A stretch of 64,000 nucleotides of DNA, from positions 1 to 64,000 of the forward strand of contig CAWEZE010000006.1 in the NCBI GenBank assembly GCA_963813485.1, written 5' to 3'. This document shows positions 7,478 through 15,422 of the stretch, in pieces. The notes under the pieces are model-generated. The model had not been told where the DNA came from, did no database searches, and saw only the letters and a list, made by a program, of their open reading frames with translations. Origin of the DNA: DASQUK01 sp963813485. Its GTDB lineage: Bacteria; Actinomycetota; Acidimicrobiia; Acidimicrobiales; VFJN01. Position 1 is the stretch's first letter; each line of letters opens with the position of its first letter. Both the position numbers and the translations under genes were made by a program.

Positions 7478-9361
7478 TCAGCCCGGCGCGGGCTGGCGGG
7501 CGCGCGCGATGGCGGCGATGCCGTCGCCGGACACGTGACCCGGTCGGCCGGCGAGATCGAGCTCGGCGTCCAGCGTGAGCGCAGCGTTGATGAGCGACAG
7601 GTGGGTGAAGGCCTGCGGGAAGTTCCCGATCTGCTCTCCGTTGACGGCGATCTCCTCGGAGTACAGGCCGGCCGGGTTGGCGTAGGTGAGCATCTTCTCG
7701 AACGCCACTCTCGCCTCCTCGACCCGCCCCGCGCGGGCCATGGCGTCGACGTACCACATGGTGCAGATGGAGAAGGTTCCCTCCGACCCCTGCAGCCCGT
7801 CGGGTGAGGCGGCCGGGTTGTAGCGGTAGACCAGGCTGTCGGTCACCAGCTCCTCCTCGATGGCATCGAGGGTCGACAGCCACCGCGGGTCGTGCGAGGA
7901 GATGAAGCCGACGACCGGCGCCAACAGCACGGAGGCGTCGAGGACGTCGGTCTCGTAGTGCTGGACGAATGCCTGGCGCTTTTCGTGCCAGCCGGCGGTC
8001 ATGACCTGCTCGTAGATGGCCTCGCGCGCTGCCGTCCACCGCGCGATGTCGGCTGCTCGCCCTCGCCCGTACTTGGTGGCCTGCCGGATCCCGCGGTCGA
8101 AGGCGACCCAGCACATCACTCGCCCGTAGGTGAACGCCTGCTGACCGCCGCGCGTCTCCCAGATGCCCGCGTCGGGCTGGTCCCAGTGCTCGGACAGCCA
8201 GTTGAGGATCCGGGCGACCGTCTGGCCGTCTTCGTAGCTGGCGGGCAGCGCACCCAGCCGGTCGGCCTCGTGGGCGCAGTCGGCGAACTCGCCATAGATG
8301 TCCTGCTGTATCTGGTCGGCAGCCCCGTTGCCGATCCGCACCGGGCGCGATCCCTTGTAGCCGCTGAAGTGATCGAGGGTCTCCTCGACGAGGTCGGGGG
8401 AGCCATCGACCCGGTACATGATCTTCAGCGGGACGGCTCCGTTGGCGGCTGCGGAGTCGCGTGCCCGTTGCCCGACCCAGCGGACGAGCTGCGCCGCCTC
8501 CTCGGTGAAGCCGAGACCGAGCAGGGCCCGTACCGAGAACGACGAGTCGCGGATCCAGGTGAAGCGGTAGTCCCAGTTGCGCTCTCCCCCCAACTGCTCG
8601 GGGAGGCCGGCGGTGGCCGCCGCGATGAGTGCGCCTGTCGGGGCATAGGTCAGCAGCTTGAGGGTGATGGCGGACCGGTCGACCATCTCGCGCCACCGCC
8701 CCCGGTAGGTCGAGCCCGCCAGCCACGAGCGCCAGAAGCCGACCGTGCGCTCGAGCGCCGCGAGCACCTCTCCCGCCTCGGCGGGCCGGGGCCCGTCCCC
8801 GGCCGTCTCCAGGACGAAACCGACAACATCGCCCTCCTCCAGCTCGAACGACGCGACCACGTCGTCGCCGACCTGTTCGAGGGGTACCCCGGCGTGGAGG
8901 ACGAGACGGGTGCCATCCGACTCGAACACCGCCCCCGAAGGGGTTACCTCCACCGCATGGGAGGCACGGCCGTAGTCGAAGCGGGGCGCGCACGACATCC
9001 GGAACCGCATCCGCCCGCGCACGCCCCGCACCAGCCGGACGATGGTGTGCTGGTCCCGGGCCACCTCCGGGTCCGAGACCGGCATGAAGTCGATCACCGA
9101 ACCGGTGCCCTCCTCGGCCATGAACCGGGTGGCGAGAACCGCCGTGTCGCCGAGATAGCCCTGCTTGGTGACGTGGCCGTCACCCTCCGGAGCGATCCGG
9201 AAGCGGCCGCCGCGGTCAGCGTCGAGCAGGGAGGCGAACACGCTCGGTGAGTCGAAGCGCGGGGTGCAGAACCAATCGACGTCGCCGTTGCTCGCCACCA
9301 GCGCCGCGGTCTGAAGGTCGCCGATGATCGCGTGGTCGGCGATTGAGGGCTGCTCGGCCAT
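7478..9361 (-). CDS. Glycoside hydrolase family 15 protein (glucoamylase/trehalase-like)
   Basis: A 627-residue cytoplasmic (alpha/alpha)6-barrel glycosidase. The N-terminal GH15 domain is recognisable in SIADHAIIGDLQTAALVASNGDVDWFCTPRFDSPSVFASLLD (residues 5-46). The barrel follows with NWDYRFTWIRDSSF, the general-acid region DAGIWETRGG and the family-typical GEQIGNFPQAFTHLSLINAA near the C-terminus. The ATG at 9361 is preceded by GGAGAAG. Relatives in mycobacteria hydrolyse trehalose, others alpha-glucans; substrate cannot be decided here. It lies inside the integrative element on the strand opposite the integrase and is the only large cargo gene. The frame is intact. Confidence 0.88.
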   Translation of the reverse strand: MAEQPSIADHAIIGDLQTAALVASNGDVDWFCTPRFDSPSVFASLLDADRGGRFRIAPEGDGHVTKQGYLGDTAVLATRFMAEEGTGSVIDFMPVSDPEVARDQHTIVRLVRGVRGRMRFRMSCAPRFDYGRASHAVEVTPSGAVFESDGTRLVLHAGVPLEQVGDDVVASFELEEGDVVGFVLETAGDGPRPAEAGEVLAALERTVGFWRSWLAGSTYRGRWREMVDRSAITLKLLTYAPTGALIAAATAGLPEQLGGERNWDYRFTWIRDSSFSVRALLGLGFTEEAAQLVRWVGQRARDSAAANGAVPLKIMYRVDGSPDLVEETLDHFSGYKGSRPVRIGNGAADQIQQDIYGEFADCAHEADRLGALPASYEDGQTVARILNWLSEHWDQPDAGIWETRGGQQAFTYGRVMCWVAFDRGIRQATKYGRGRAADIARWTAAREAIYEQVMTAGWHEKRQAFVQHYETDVLDASVLLAPVVGFISSHDPRWLSTLDAIEEELVTDSLVYRYNPAASPDGLQGSEGTFSICTMWYVDAMARAGRVEEARVAFEKMLTYANPAGLYSEEIAVNGEQIGNFPQAFTHLSLINAALTLDAELDLAGRPGHVSGDGIAAIARARQPAPG

Positions 9362-9937
9362 GAGCTTCTCCTGATCATCGTAGGCCGGGTGTCGCGGGCA
9401 GCGCCCGACCGCCAGGTGCGGCACCGTTCGCCGCCGGCATCCAGCGACTCTCGCGCCCCGACGCCCCACCGACATCACCCACGAGGGATGAAACAGCTGT
9501 CGGCGCCTGACCTCACCGTTCACGGGTGGATGGCAGGCAGGGGCTCGCCGTGCATCTCCAGGGCGAGGATGCTCCGCTCCAGGACGTCGGTGACTGGATC
9601 GCTGTCCCGGCAAGCGGGTCGAGCGGCTCGGGCATCAGGCTGGCATCGTCGGGACACCCGACTGGCCGGCGCCCGCCAGGGCGGCAGGGTCCTACCCGAC
9701 GGTAAGCAGCCTTAGCCCAGAGATCCGGTGTTCCCGAGTGCCGGGTGGCTGGACAGTTGAGATTCATCCGCGAGGCGTCACGCTGGCCAGCTGGCGCTCG
9801 GCCCGCTGATGCCGGGCGACCACAGACCGACCCGCGGGAAGTCCGCGGGAAGTCCGGACAACGGCCGGTGCCGACCACCGTGCTGCCAGGGCGGGAGCGG
9901 TGATCGGTTCGCAGGCTCCGGAGCTGTGGGCGCATCG
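9362..9937. other. Intergenic region of the element
   Basis: Holds the promoter side of the GH15 gene. Reading frames here have no recognisable protein features. I see no repeat or hairpin I would defend. Confidence 0.35.
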
Positions 9938-10441
9938 ATGAGCACCACGCGGGCCACAGATGGGCCATGCGCTCCGGCTCGCAAGGCCGATCGAGGCGGG
10001 GCAGCAAACGTTAGACCGCACATCAGGACCCGGGCCGGCGCTGGCCTTTGCGGTTCCCAAGCTGATAACGCGGATTCGACACCCGCCGCCGGTGGCATCT
10101 ACCGCGCGGAGCTCGACGCCCGGCCACGCAACGGCGAACATGGCCCAGTAGTCACACGTGACCCTCGGTCCCAGGAAATACTCGATCGCTTCGAGGCCAT
10201 GTTCGGGCCCGCCCGGAGGCGCGCAGAAACCGTTGCCCGCCAGCTCATCGGCCTTGGCGGAAAGGACGCGCGCGAGCTTGCTGCTCGGTCCCGATGCATC
10301 ATCCGGGCCGTCCGAATCGATGGTAAGTCCTTGGTTGTGACGGCCGACTACACCCCCCATCGCATCGATGTCGCGACTCAAGGCGGCATCATCGTCGACG
10401 TGGTCTCGCCGCGCGGATCGACAGAGGAACCACGCGACTGA
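9938..10441 (+). CDS. Hypothetical protein, possible I78-like C-terminal domain
   Basis: An open frame of up to 167 residues. The last 90 residues look genuinely coding: a helical RSQEILDRFEAMFGPARRRAETVARQ followed by IIRAVRIDGKSLVVTADYTPHRIDVATQGGIIVDVVSP. The latter resembles the TxDYRPxRxNV core of potato-inhibitor-I78-like domains. The first 75 residues look like non-coding translation, so the true start may be near 10150-10199; ATG 10199 is one option. It has no signal peptide. It lies inside the integrative element with no coupled neighbour. The inhibitor-fold idea is a weak resemblance only. Confidence 0.4.
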   Translation: MSTTRATDGPCAPARKADRGGAANVRPHIRTRAGAGLCGSQADNADSTPAAGGIYRAELDARPRNGEHGPVVTRDPRSQEILDRFEAMFGPARRRAETVARQLIGLGGKDARELAARSRCIIRAVRIDGKSLVVTADYTPHRIDVATQGGIIVDVVSPRGSTEEPRD

Positions 10442-10867
10442 GGGCCGCTCAGGGATGGTCACGGCGTCGCTCCGCCGCCTGATTGCCTCCGACCATCCCA
10501 GCAGTGACCGGTTCCTTCGGGCACCGATCATCGCGCGCCCATCGCGCGGGGGCTCTGTTTCGGTCGGATGCGCCGCGGGTCCGTGTGCCGGCTGACCTGC
10601 GCCTCCAGTCCGTCACCGTCCGCCGAAGTCCGCCCCGGCCCGCCTTCGGGACGCAGAGGTTGAGTGTCCAGGAATCGCCGGCGCCACCGACAAGTGGCGA
10701 ATTGTAGGACGGCGATGAGCAGGACCGACGGTCCGCCGACGCCGTGCTACCCGTCGTCCACGCGTGGCGTTCCCGGGGGGCCGGTGATAGCGGTTGCCTC
10801 CACACATGACGACTAGCTGACTTGGATCGGGCATCCGCGCGCGATCAAGCAGGTCGTTGACGGCCTA
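10442..10867. other. Intergenic region of the element
   Basis: No gene or structured element that I can support. Open frames on both strands are typical shadows of GC-rich DNA. Confidence 0.35.
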
Positions 10868-10975
10868 GTGAGGCTGGTGGCTCCGGATCTCCTGACAGTG
10901 CCCGAGGCGGCCGGCTGGCTGCGGATCGGACGCACGAAGGCGTATGAGCTCGCCCGGCTCTTCGAGAAGATCGTG
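10868..10975 (+). pseudogene. Truncated excisionase-like MerR/HTH_17 protein
   Basis: GTG 10868 opens MRLVAPDLLTVPEAAGWLRIGRTKAYELAR, the first half of the short winged-helix domain of excisionase-family DNA-binding proteins (LLTVxEAAxxLRIGRTKAYELAR). Normally a wing with a V-x-LGRxLRVP motif follows. Here the frame instead runs into repeats and the right att copy, so the protein is cut after about 30 residues. Such proteins set recombination direction for an integrase or sit beside it. The truncation suggests the element has lost its normal excision control. Confidence 0.55.
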
Positions 10976-10980
10976 GGTTT

Positions 10981-11001
10981 CATCCCTACTCTTGTCCCTA
11001 C
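10981..11001. repeat. Integrase arm-type site candidates (right)
   Basis: CATCCCTACT at 10981-10990 and GTCCCTAC at 10994-11001 copy the repeats beside attL (5292-5312), about 110 bp inside the right boundary of the element. Confidence 0.5.
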
Positions 11002-11108
11002 AAATTCCCCGGGACGGCCCGGCACCGGTCGGACTGGTCGAACGCAGCGCCCCTGCTCAGCGGCCCACGCCGACACGGTCTGGCACGTGTCGAACTGGGC
11101 TCAGGGAC

Positions 11109-11187
11109 CTACGACATCTTCGAGGGCACCGAGCAGATCCAGCAGCTGGTCATCGCCCGGGCGATCTCCGGGCTGCGGATCGAGTAG
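11109..11187 (+). repeat. attR: 79-bp direct repeat, right copy
   Basis: Encodes the same last 25 residues and stop as the acyl-CoA dehydrogenase gene, with six synonymous differences, but is joined to unrelated sequence upstream. It is followed directly by a terminator-like hairpin. The simplest reading is that this is the original chromosomal 3' end displaced by the insertion. Confidence 0.8.
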
Positions 11188-11210
11188 CCGCTAGCTGCGG
11201 TTTTGCTTTT
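11188..11210 (+). terminator. Rho-independent terminator-like hairpin at the displaced gene end
   Basis: CCGC-TAGCT-GCGG followed by TTTTGCTTTT begins one base after the stop codon in attR. It has a short stem with a T-rich tail, and is probably the original dehydrogenase terminator now about 6 kb from the gene. Confidence 0.5.
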
Positions 11211-11321
11211 CCTGCGAGGCGCCGGCCCGGTCGTAGGGTCGGGGAATCGCCGGACGCGATGATCTGTGTGGACCTCCGTCACCCGATGTCGCCGGGTAGT
11301 CCCGGCCTCGCCATCACCTCT

Positions 11322-13917
11322 CTAGGGCAGGATCTCCACGTACCCGTCCGTTCCATTGACGCGGATCCGCTGCCGATCCCGGATCAGCCGGGTGGCATGT
11401 TCCACCCCCACGACGGCCGGCAGGCCGTACTCCCGTGCGATCACTGCGCCGTGGGTCATCAGGCCCCCGACCTCCGTCACCAGGCCCGTGATCGCAACGA
11501 ACAGGGGCGACCAGCTGGGGTCCGTGTGCGCCGTGACCAGGATGTCGCCCGGTTCGAGATCGGCCTCCGCCATGTCCAGGATGACTCGCGCCCGCCCGTC
11601 GACGGTCCCGGCAGAAACCGGCAAGCCGACCAGCGCACCGGCCGGCAAGTCGTCGCGTCGGTACGCACCGGCGACGACCTCGCCATCCGACGTGAGCACC
11701 CGGGGTGGCGTGAGCGCTTCATACGACCTGAACGCGTCCTTGCGCCGACGGATGAGCTCCTCATCCACCTGGTTCGTGCGCACGACGTCGTGAAGCTCCT
11801 GGAACGTCAGGAAGAAGATGTCTTCCTTCTCACAAAGCACGTCGGCCTGCACGAGGCGCTCGGCCTCGTCCAGCAGGGCCTGCTTGTACACGAAGTAGCG
11901 ACTGACCATGCCGTACTTCGGATACTCCCGGTACCCGACGAAGGTCCGGACGCGGTCGATCATCCGTTTGGTTTCTTCGGCCTTCCGCTCCCCGTCTGGC
12001 AGGGTTCGCAAGCGCTCCAGCAGTTCCTGTTCCTTCTTCCGCGCCTCCTGCCGCCCTTGCTCGAAGCGGCGCTCGCCGGCGCCCGGCTCGAAGTTTTTGA
12101 TGTTGCCGAGGATCACGGGCACGAGCGTGGTGGGGCGTTCGCTCCAACGCGGCCTCGTGATGTCGATCTCGCCGACGCAGCGCATGCCGTACTTGTCGAG
12201 GAAGGCCCGGATGGCGTCTCGCGCTTCCCGCCCGCCCGTGAGCTTCGCCATCTCGTCGAGGAAGCCCTCGTTCCCGACATCGTGCAGAAAGGCGACGACT
12301 TCTGGATGCGGGCGGATCACGTCCGCGACGTCCAGGAGCGCCAGCCCCATCTCCGACGTGACGTTCTGCGGGACGGACTGCGTGAGCGTGTCGGCCGCGT
12401 TCTTCTCGCCGAGCCACGTCTGCAGCCGCTCGTTGAGCCACCACGTGGCCTCCATCGCCGCCATGATCACCTGATGGCTTTGCGGATCGAACAGGATCCG
12501 CTTCAGCTCCTGGATGTCCGCCAGGATGAAGTCGAGCAGCGCCGATCCGGACTTCGTCCGGATGTCGCGTTTCAAGGCGGCAATGGACGCCAGGTTGCGC
12601 CCGATCAGGTCGGCGACGATGGCCGGATCGGTTTCGATCGGGGCGGGCGCGCCGCTAGCCGGCGGCCCGCCGGGACCTTCGTCCGGGAGCGACGGGATGA
12701 AGTCGCCGCGATCGAGGACGGCCTGCAGCGCGTCCCTGATCAGCGGATCGGACTTCCCCAGGACCTCCAGGAGGCCGGCGCGGCTCGCTGGCGAAGCCAG
12801 GCCCTGGGTGACGTCGACGAACAGCCTCCCGCCGGCCACGTACATCGGCCGGAGGGCTGTCAGCTGCCACAGGGAGAGCCCCAGGGGCTTCATGGGGTCG
12901 GTCATCATCTGCTGATGACCGACGGAGACGTAGACGTGATTCTCTCGGTCGCCGGCCTCGGGGATGGGGAACAGCGTGGTGATCGGCCGGCTCTGGACGA
13001 TCTGGAAGTCATCGTCGACCAGGCACCATTCGATGTCCTGGGGGCGGCCGAAGTGCGCCTCGATCCGCCGGCCGAGCTGCGCGAGCCGCACGACCTGCGC
13101 ATCCGTCAACGCTGGCTGGTCCTGCCGCTCCGGCTCGATCGGCTCCTGCCTTTGTTCCGCCTGCCGGCGAGGCGTGGATGGCAAGCTGTTTGGTGGCGAC
13201 CGCCTTGGCGACGACTTCGCCGTCCCGCACCTTGTAGACGTCCGCGTTCACCAGGCCGGAGACCAGGGCCTCGCCGAGGCCGAAGCTGGCCTCTACGGAC
13301 GCGACCTTCCGGTTTGACGTGACGGGGTCGGCCGTGAAGAGGACGCCGGCCACCTGCGGGAAGACCATCTGCTGAACGACCACGGCCATGTGGACCTTCC
13401 GGTGGTCGAAGCCGTTGCGCAGTCGGTAGGTCACGGCCCGCTCGGTGAACAGCGAGGCCCAGCACCGGCTGACTTGCTGGAGGATCGCCGCCGGCCCGAC
13501 GACGTTCAGGTACGTGTCCTGCTGGCCTGCGAAGGAGGCCGCCGGCAAGTCCTCCGCCGTTGCGCTGGATCGGACGGCGTAGGCGGCTTGCGCGCCGAGC
13601 CCGGCGAGTGCGCGGGTGATCGCCGCCGCGAGATCGTCAGGGATGACGATCCCTTCGAGGGTCCGTCGGATCTCCGCGCTGAGCGTGCGAATCGCCTCCC
13701 GGTCGTCCGGGTTCAGGCGCGACAGCCGATCGAGCCGATCGTCGATCGACGGCGCGTCCTCCATGATTCGCCGGAAGGCGTCCGTCGTCACGCAAAAGCC
13801 AGCCGGCACGCGGATGCCTTGGATCCGCGAAAGCTCTCCTAGCTGCGCGCCCTTGCCGCCGACGACCTCGACCTGCGTCTGGTCGATCTCCCGAAGACCC
13901 AGCACGTAGCTGCCCAT
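11322..13917 (-). pseudogene. rph: Rifampin phosphotransferase (PEP-utilising-enzyme family), frameshifted
   Basis: Encodes an 864-residue Rph once one base is removed. Rph inactivates rifamycins by ATP-dependent phosphorylation of the C21 hydroxyl, releasing AMP and phosphate. The start is ATG 13917 (MGSYVLGLREIDQTQ) with a GGGGAAGG ribosome-binding site. Domains: ATP-grasp (about 1-315; VGGKGAQLGELSRI, YAVRSSATAEDLPAASFAGQQ), rifampin-binding middle (about 325-750), and a swivelling phosphohistidine domain with GGLMTHGAVIAREYGLPAVVGV, whose His is catalytic. The frame breaks at 13149-13151, between ATP-grasp and middle domains (after SPAGGTK); dropping one C:G pair gives KQEPIEPERQDQ and full continuity. 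It may be a sequencing error. An RAE-like palindrome lies 80 bp upstream. Full-length similarity separates it from PEP synthase and PPDK. Confidence 0.88.
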
Positions 13918-13997
13918 CGGTTCACCTTCCCCTTCAGCCCCGTCGGGCCTTTCTCGCTTTCTCATTTGCGCCGCTGACCCTTGCCGCACGACCCGGC

Positions 13998-14012
13998 GGC
14001 TTGCCGCAAGCC
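13998..14012. promoter_or_regulatory. Rifamycin-associated-element-like palindrome
   Basis: GGCTTGCCGCAAGCC is a perfect 7+1+7 palindrome, 80 bp upstream of the rph start. Its GCTTGC-N-GCAAGC core matches what I recall of the rifamycin-associated element (RAE) that makes rph, arr and helR genes rifamycin-inducible in actinomycetes. A partial copy (CTTGCCGCA) lies at 13980-13988. Confidence 0.6.
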
Positions 14013-14041
14013 ACGGGCGTGTCGCGACAGCTCGGGACGGC

Positions 14042-14188
14042 ATACCACCGGCCGGCGACTATCTCGAAACCATTGAGTGGCGGGACCGACCCGTGCACGT
14101 TCCTGTGCTCGAGCTCCAACTGACATTCGCTGAGCAGCGCGGCCTGGACAACCGAGCACAGCTGATCCGCTCGGCAATGACCGACTGA
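14042..14188 (+). pseudogene. Possible 3' remnant of an unidentified gene
   Basis: A coding-like frame ending at TGA 14186-14188 reads PPAGDYLETIEWRDRPVHVPVLELQLTFAEQRGLDNRAQLIRSAMTD, with good codon use and a helical, charged composition. No start is visible, and upstream bases hold the RAE-like palindrome of rph. It resembles the tail of a small enzyme or nucleotidyltransferase-like protein, but I cannot name a family. Confidence 0.3.
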
Positions 14189-14260
14189 GCGCCAGCCTGG
14201 CTCGCAGGACCCGCACCCGAACGCCGGTTGCGCTCGTGTGACCGGCGACAGAATCGCGGG

Positions 14261-14569
14261 GTGCAGTTCAGTCCTGAACTTCGCGATCGGGTGGCGGACG
14301 GAACCATCACGGTCTCGTACCGCCTGTGGTCGAGGCCGAAGGTCAAGGTCGGCGGCGTCTACCGGAGCGGATCCGTGGCGATCGAGATCGACGACATCGA
14401 GCTGCTCCCGTTCTCGTCGATCACCGATGAGGACCTCGCTCGGACCGGAGAGAACGACGTCGAGGCCCTTCGTCGCCGCGCTGCACACGCGGGTCCGATC
14501 GGCCATGACACCTTGCTCTACCGCGTCGAGTTCCATGTCGCGCGCCAGCCGGACGACGACGACAGGTGA
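14261..14569 (+). CDS. ASCH-domain-like protein
   Basis: A 102-residue soluble protein. GTG 14261 is preferred because the protein then begins VQFSPELRDRVADGTITVSYRLWSRPKVKVGG, the usual opening of the ASCH (PUA-like beta-barrel) fold; the frame is open a few codons further upstream. Later segments SVAIEIDDIELLPFSSIT and DDVEAL-type helices fit the fold, and GHDTLLYRVEFHV closes it. ASCH proteins are thought to bind RNA or modified nucleotides; a specific role is unknown. It faces the VOC gene on the other strand 21 bp away. Confidence 0.6.
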   Translation: MQFSPELRDRVADGTITVSYRLWSRPKVKVGGVYRSGSVAIEIDDIELLPFSSITDEDLARTGENDVEALRRRAAHAGPIGHDTLLYRVEFHVARQPDDDDR

Positions 14570-14590
14570 CCCCAACGAGGGCGTCGCCGA

Positions 14591-15316
14591 CTACGCGGGC
14601 CGCAAGACGCAGAACTCGTTGCTGTCGGGATCGGCCATGACGACCCAGTCGACGTCGCCCTGGCCGATGTCGACCCGGGTCGCGCCGAGCGCCACGAGAC
14701 GTTCGACCTCGGCGTGCTGTCGGGCTTGGTCGAGCGGCGCGACCTCGAGGTGCAGCCGGTTCTTGCCGAGCTTCGGGGGCAGTGGCGGACCACCCCAGGT
14801 GATCAACGGCCCGGTGCCGTCGGGCGCACGGATCGCTGTCTCCTCGTCCTGATCCCAGACCAACGGCCAGGCGAGCGCGGCGCTCCAGAAGTACCCAACC
14901 TCCCTCGTCCCGTCACAGGTGATCGAACCCAGACGCCCGCAGTCCGCGAGGAACGAGTTGCCCGGCTCGACCACGCAGAACTCGTTCCCCTCGGGATCAG
15001 CCAGCACGACATGGCCCTCGTCGGGTCGCTGCCCGATGTCGATGTGGCGCGCGCCGAGCTCGACGAGCCTGGCCACCGAATCCCGCTGGTCGTCCAGGGA
15101 CGTGCTCGTCAGATCGAGGTGGAGCCGGTTCGGGCCGACCTTCGGCTCCGGGACCGGCATGAAGTCCATCCGGAACCTCGTGCCGTCGGTCGGCACGAGA
15201 CTGATCTCCTCAGCGGTCTCATCAGCGACCTCCCAGCGCAGCGCCTCAGCCCAGAACTGCGCGAGACCGAGCGGATCGTTCGCATCGACGCAGAGCGCAA
15301 CCAGCCGAAGAGACAT
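14591..15316 (-). CDS. VOC-superfamily protein with two glyoxalase-like domains
   Basis: A 241-residue protein made of two repeats of the vicinal-oxygen-chelate fold. The first (1-115) begins MSLRLVALCVDANDPLGLAQFWAEAL and ends HVVLADPEGNEFCVVEPG. The second (120-241) holds FWSAALAWPLVWD, GKNRLHLEVAP and ends WVVMADPDSNEFCVLRPA. The DPxxNEFCV ending of each half is the hallmark of the Glyoxalase_6-like group, which includes antibiotic-binding and dioxygenase-like proteins. ATG 15316 gives the normal N-terminus. Substrate unknown. A neighbouring rifamycin-resistance gene invites a drug-binding guess, but nothing in the sequence proves it. Confidence 0.75.
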   Translation of the reverse strand: MSLRLVALCVDANDPLGLAQFWAEALRWEVADETAEEISLVPTDGTRFRMDFMPVPEPKVGPNRLHLDLTSTSLDDQRDSVARLVELGARHIDIGQRPDEGHVVLADPEGNEFCVVEPGNSFLADCGRLGSITCDGTREVGYFWSAALAWPLVWDQDEETAIRAPDGTGPLITWGGPPLPPKLGKNRLHLEVAPLDQARQHAEVERLVALGATRVDIGQGDVDWVVMADPDSNEFCVLRPA

Positions 15317-15422
15317 CCCGCTCCCCAGCATCGCAGCCCCGGGCGACGACGATCTCCCGACATTTGTCGACGCCGAACTGGTGTCACCGAACCGGATCTG
15401 ACGCGCGCGGTGGTCTGGCAGG

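Larger units (their letters stand above)
5134..11187. mobile_element. Putative integrative element inserted in the 3' end of the acyl-CoA dehydrogenase gene
   Basis: A stretch of about 6.05 kb bounded by direct repeats of the dehydrogenase 3' end (5134-5212 and 11109-11187). A tyrosine integrase gene starts 120 bp inside the left boundary and an excisionase-like HTH ORF lies just inside the right one. Short CATCCCTACT repeats flank both ends. Contents: integrase, a broken small gene and its intact partner, a GH15 glycosidase on the opposite strand, a small unknown ORF and the truncated excisionase. No replication, transfer or phage structural genes were seen, so this is a small genomic island or a remnant rather than an active prophage. 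The dehydrogenase's probable original terminator is stranded beyond the right boundary. Confidence 0.75.

Noticed and set aside
10150..10161. GTCACACGTGAC palindrome
   Set aside because: It lies within or at the start of a possible reading frame without a nearby promoter context and has no second copy, so no regulatory role is claimed.
11109..11187. Remnant of a paralogous acyl-CoA dehydrogenase gene
   Set aside because: Considered as the alternative to attR. Only the exact 3' end is present, the break coincides with the integrase-side duplication, arm-like repeats lie beside both copies, and the copy is followed by a terminator, so an att site is more economical.
5134..11187. Prophage interpretation of the island
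   Set aside because: No capsid, terminase, tail, lysis or replication genes were found in about 6 kb; only recombination genes and unrelated cargo are present.
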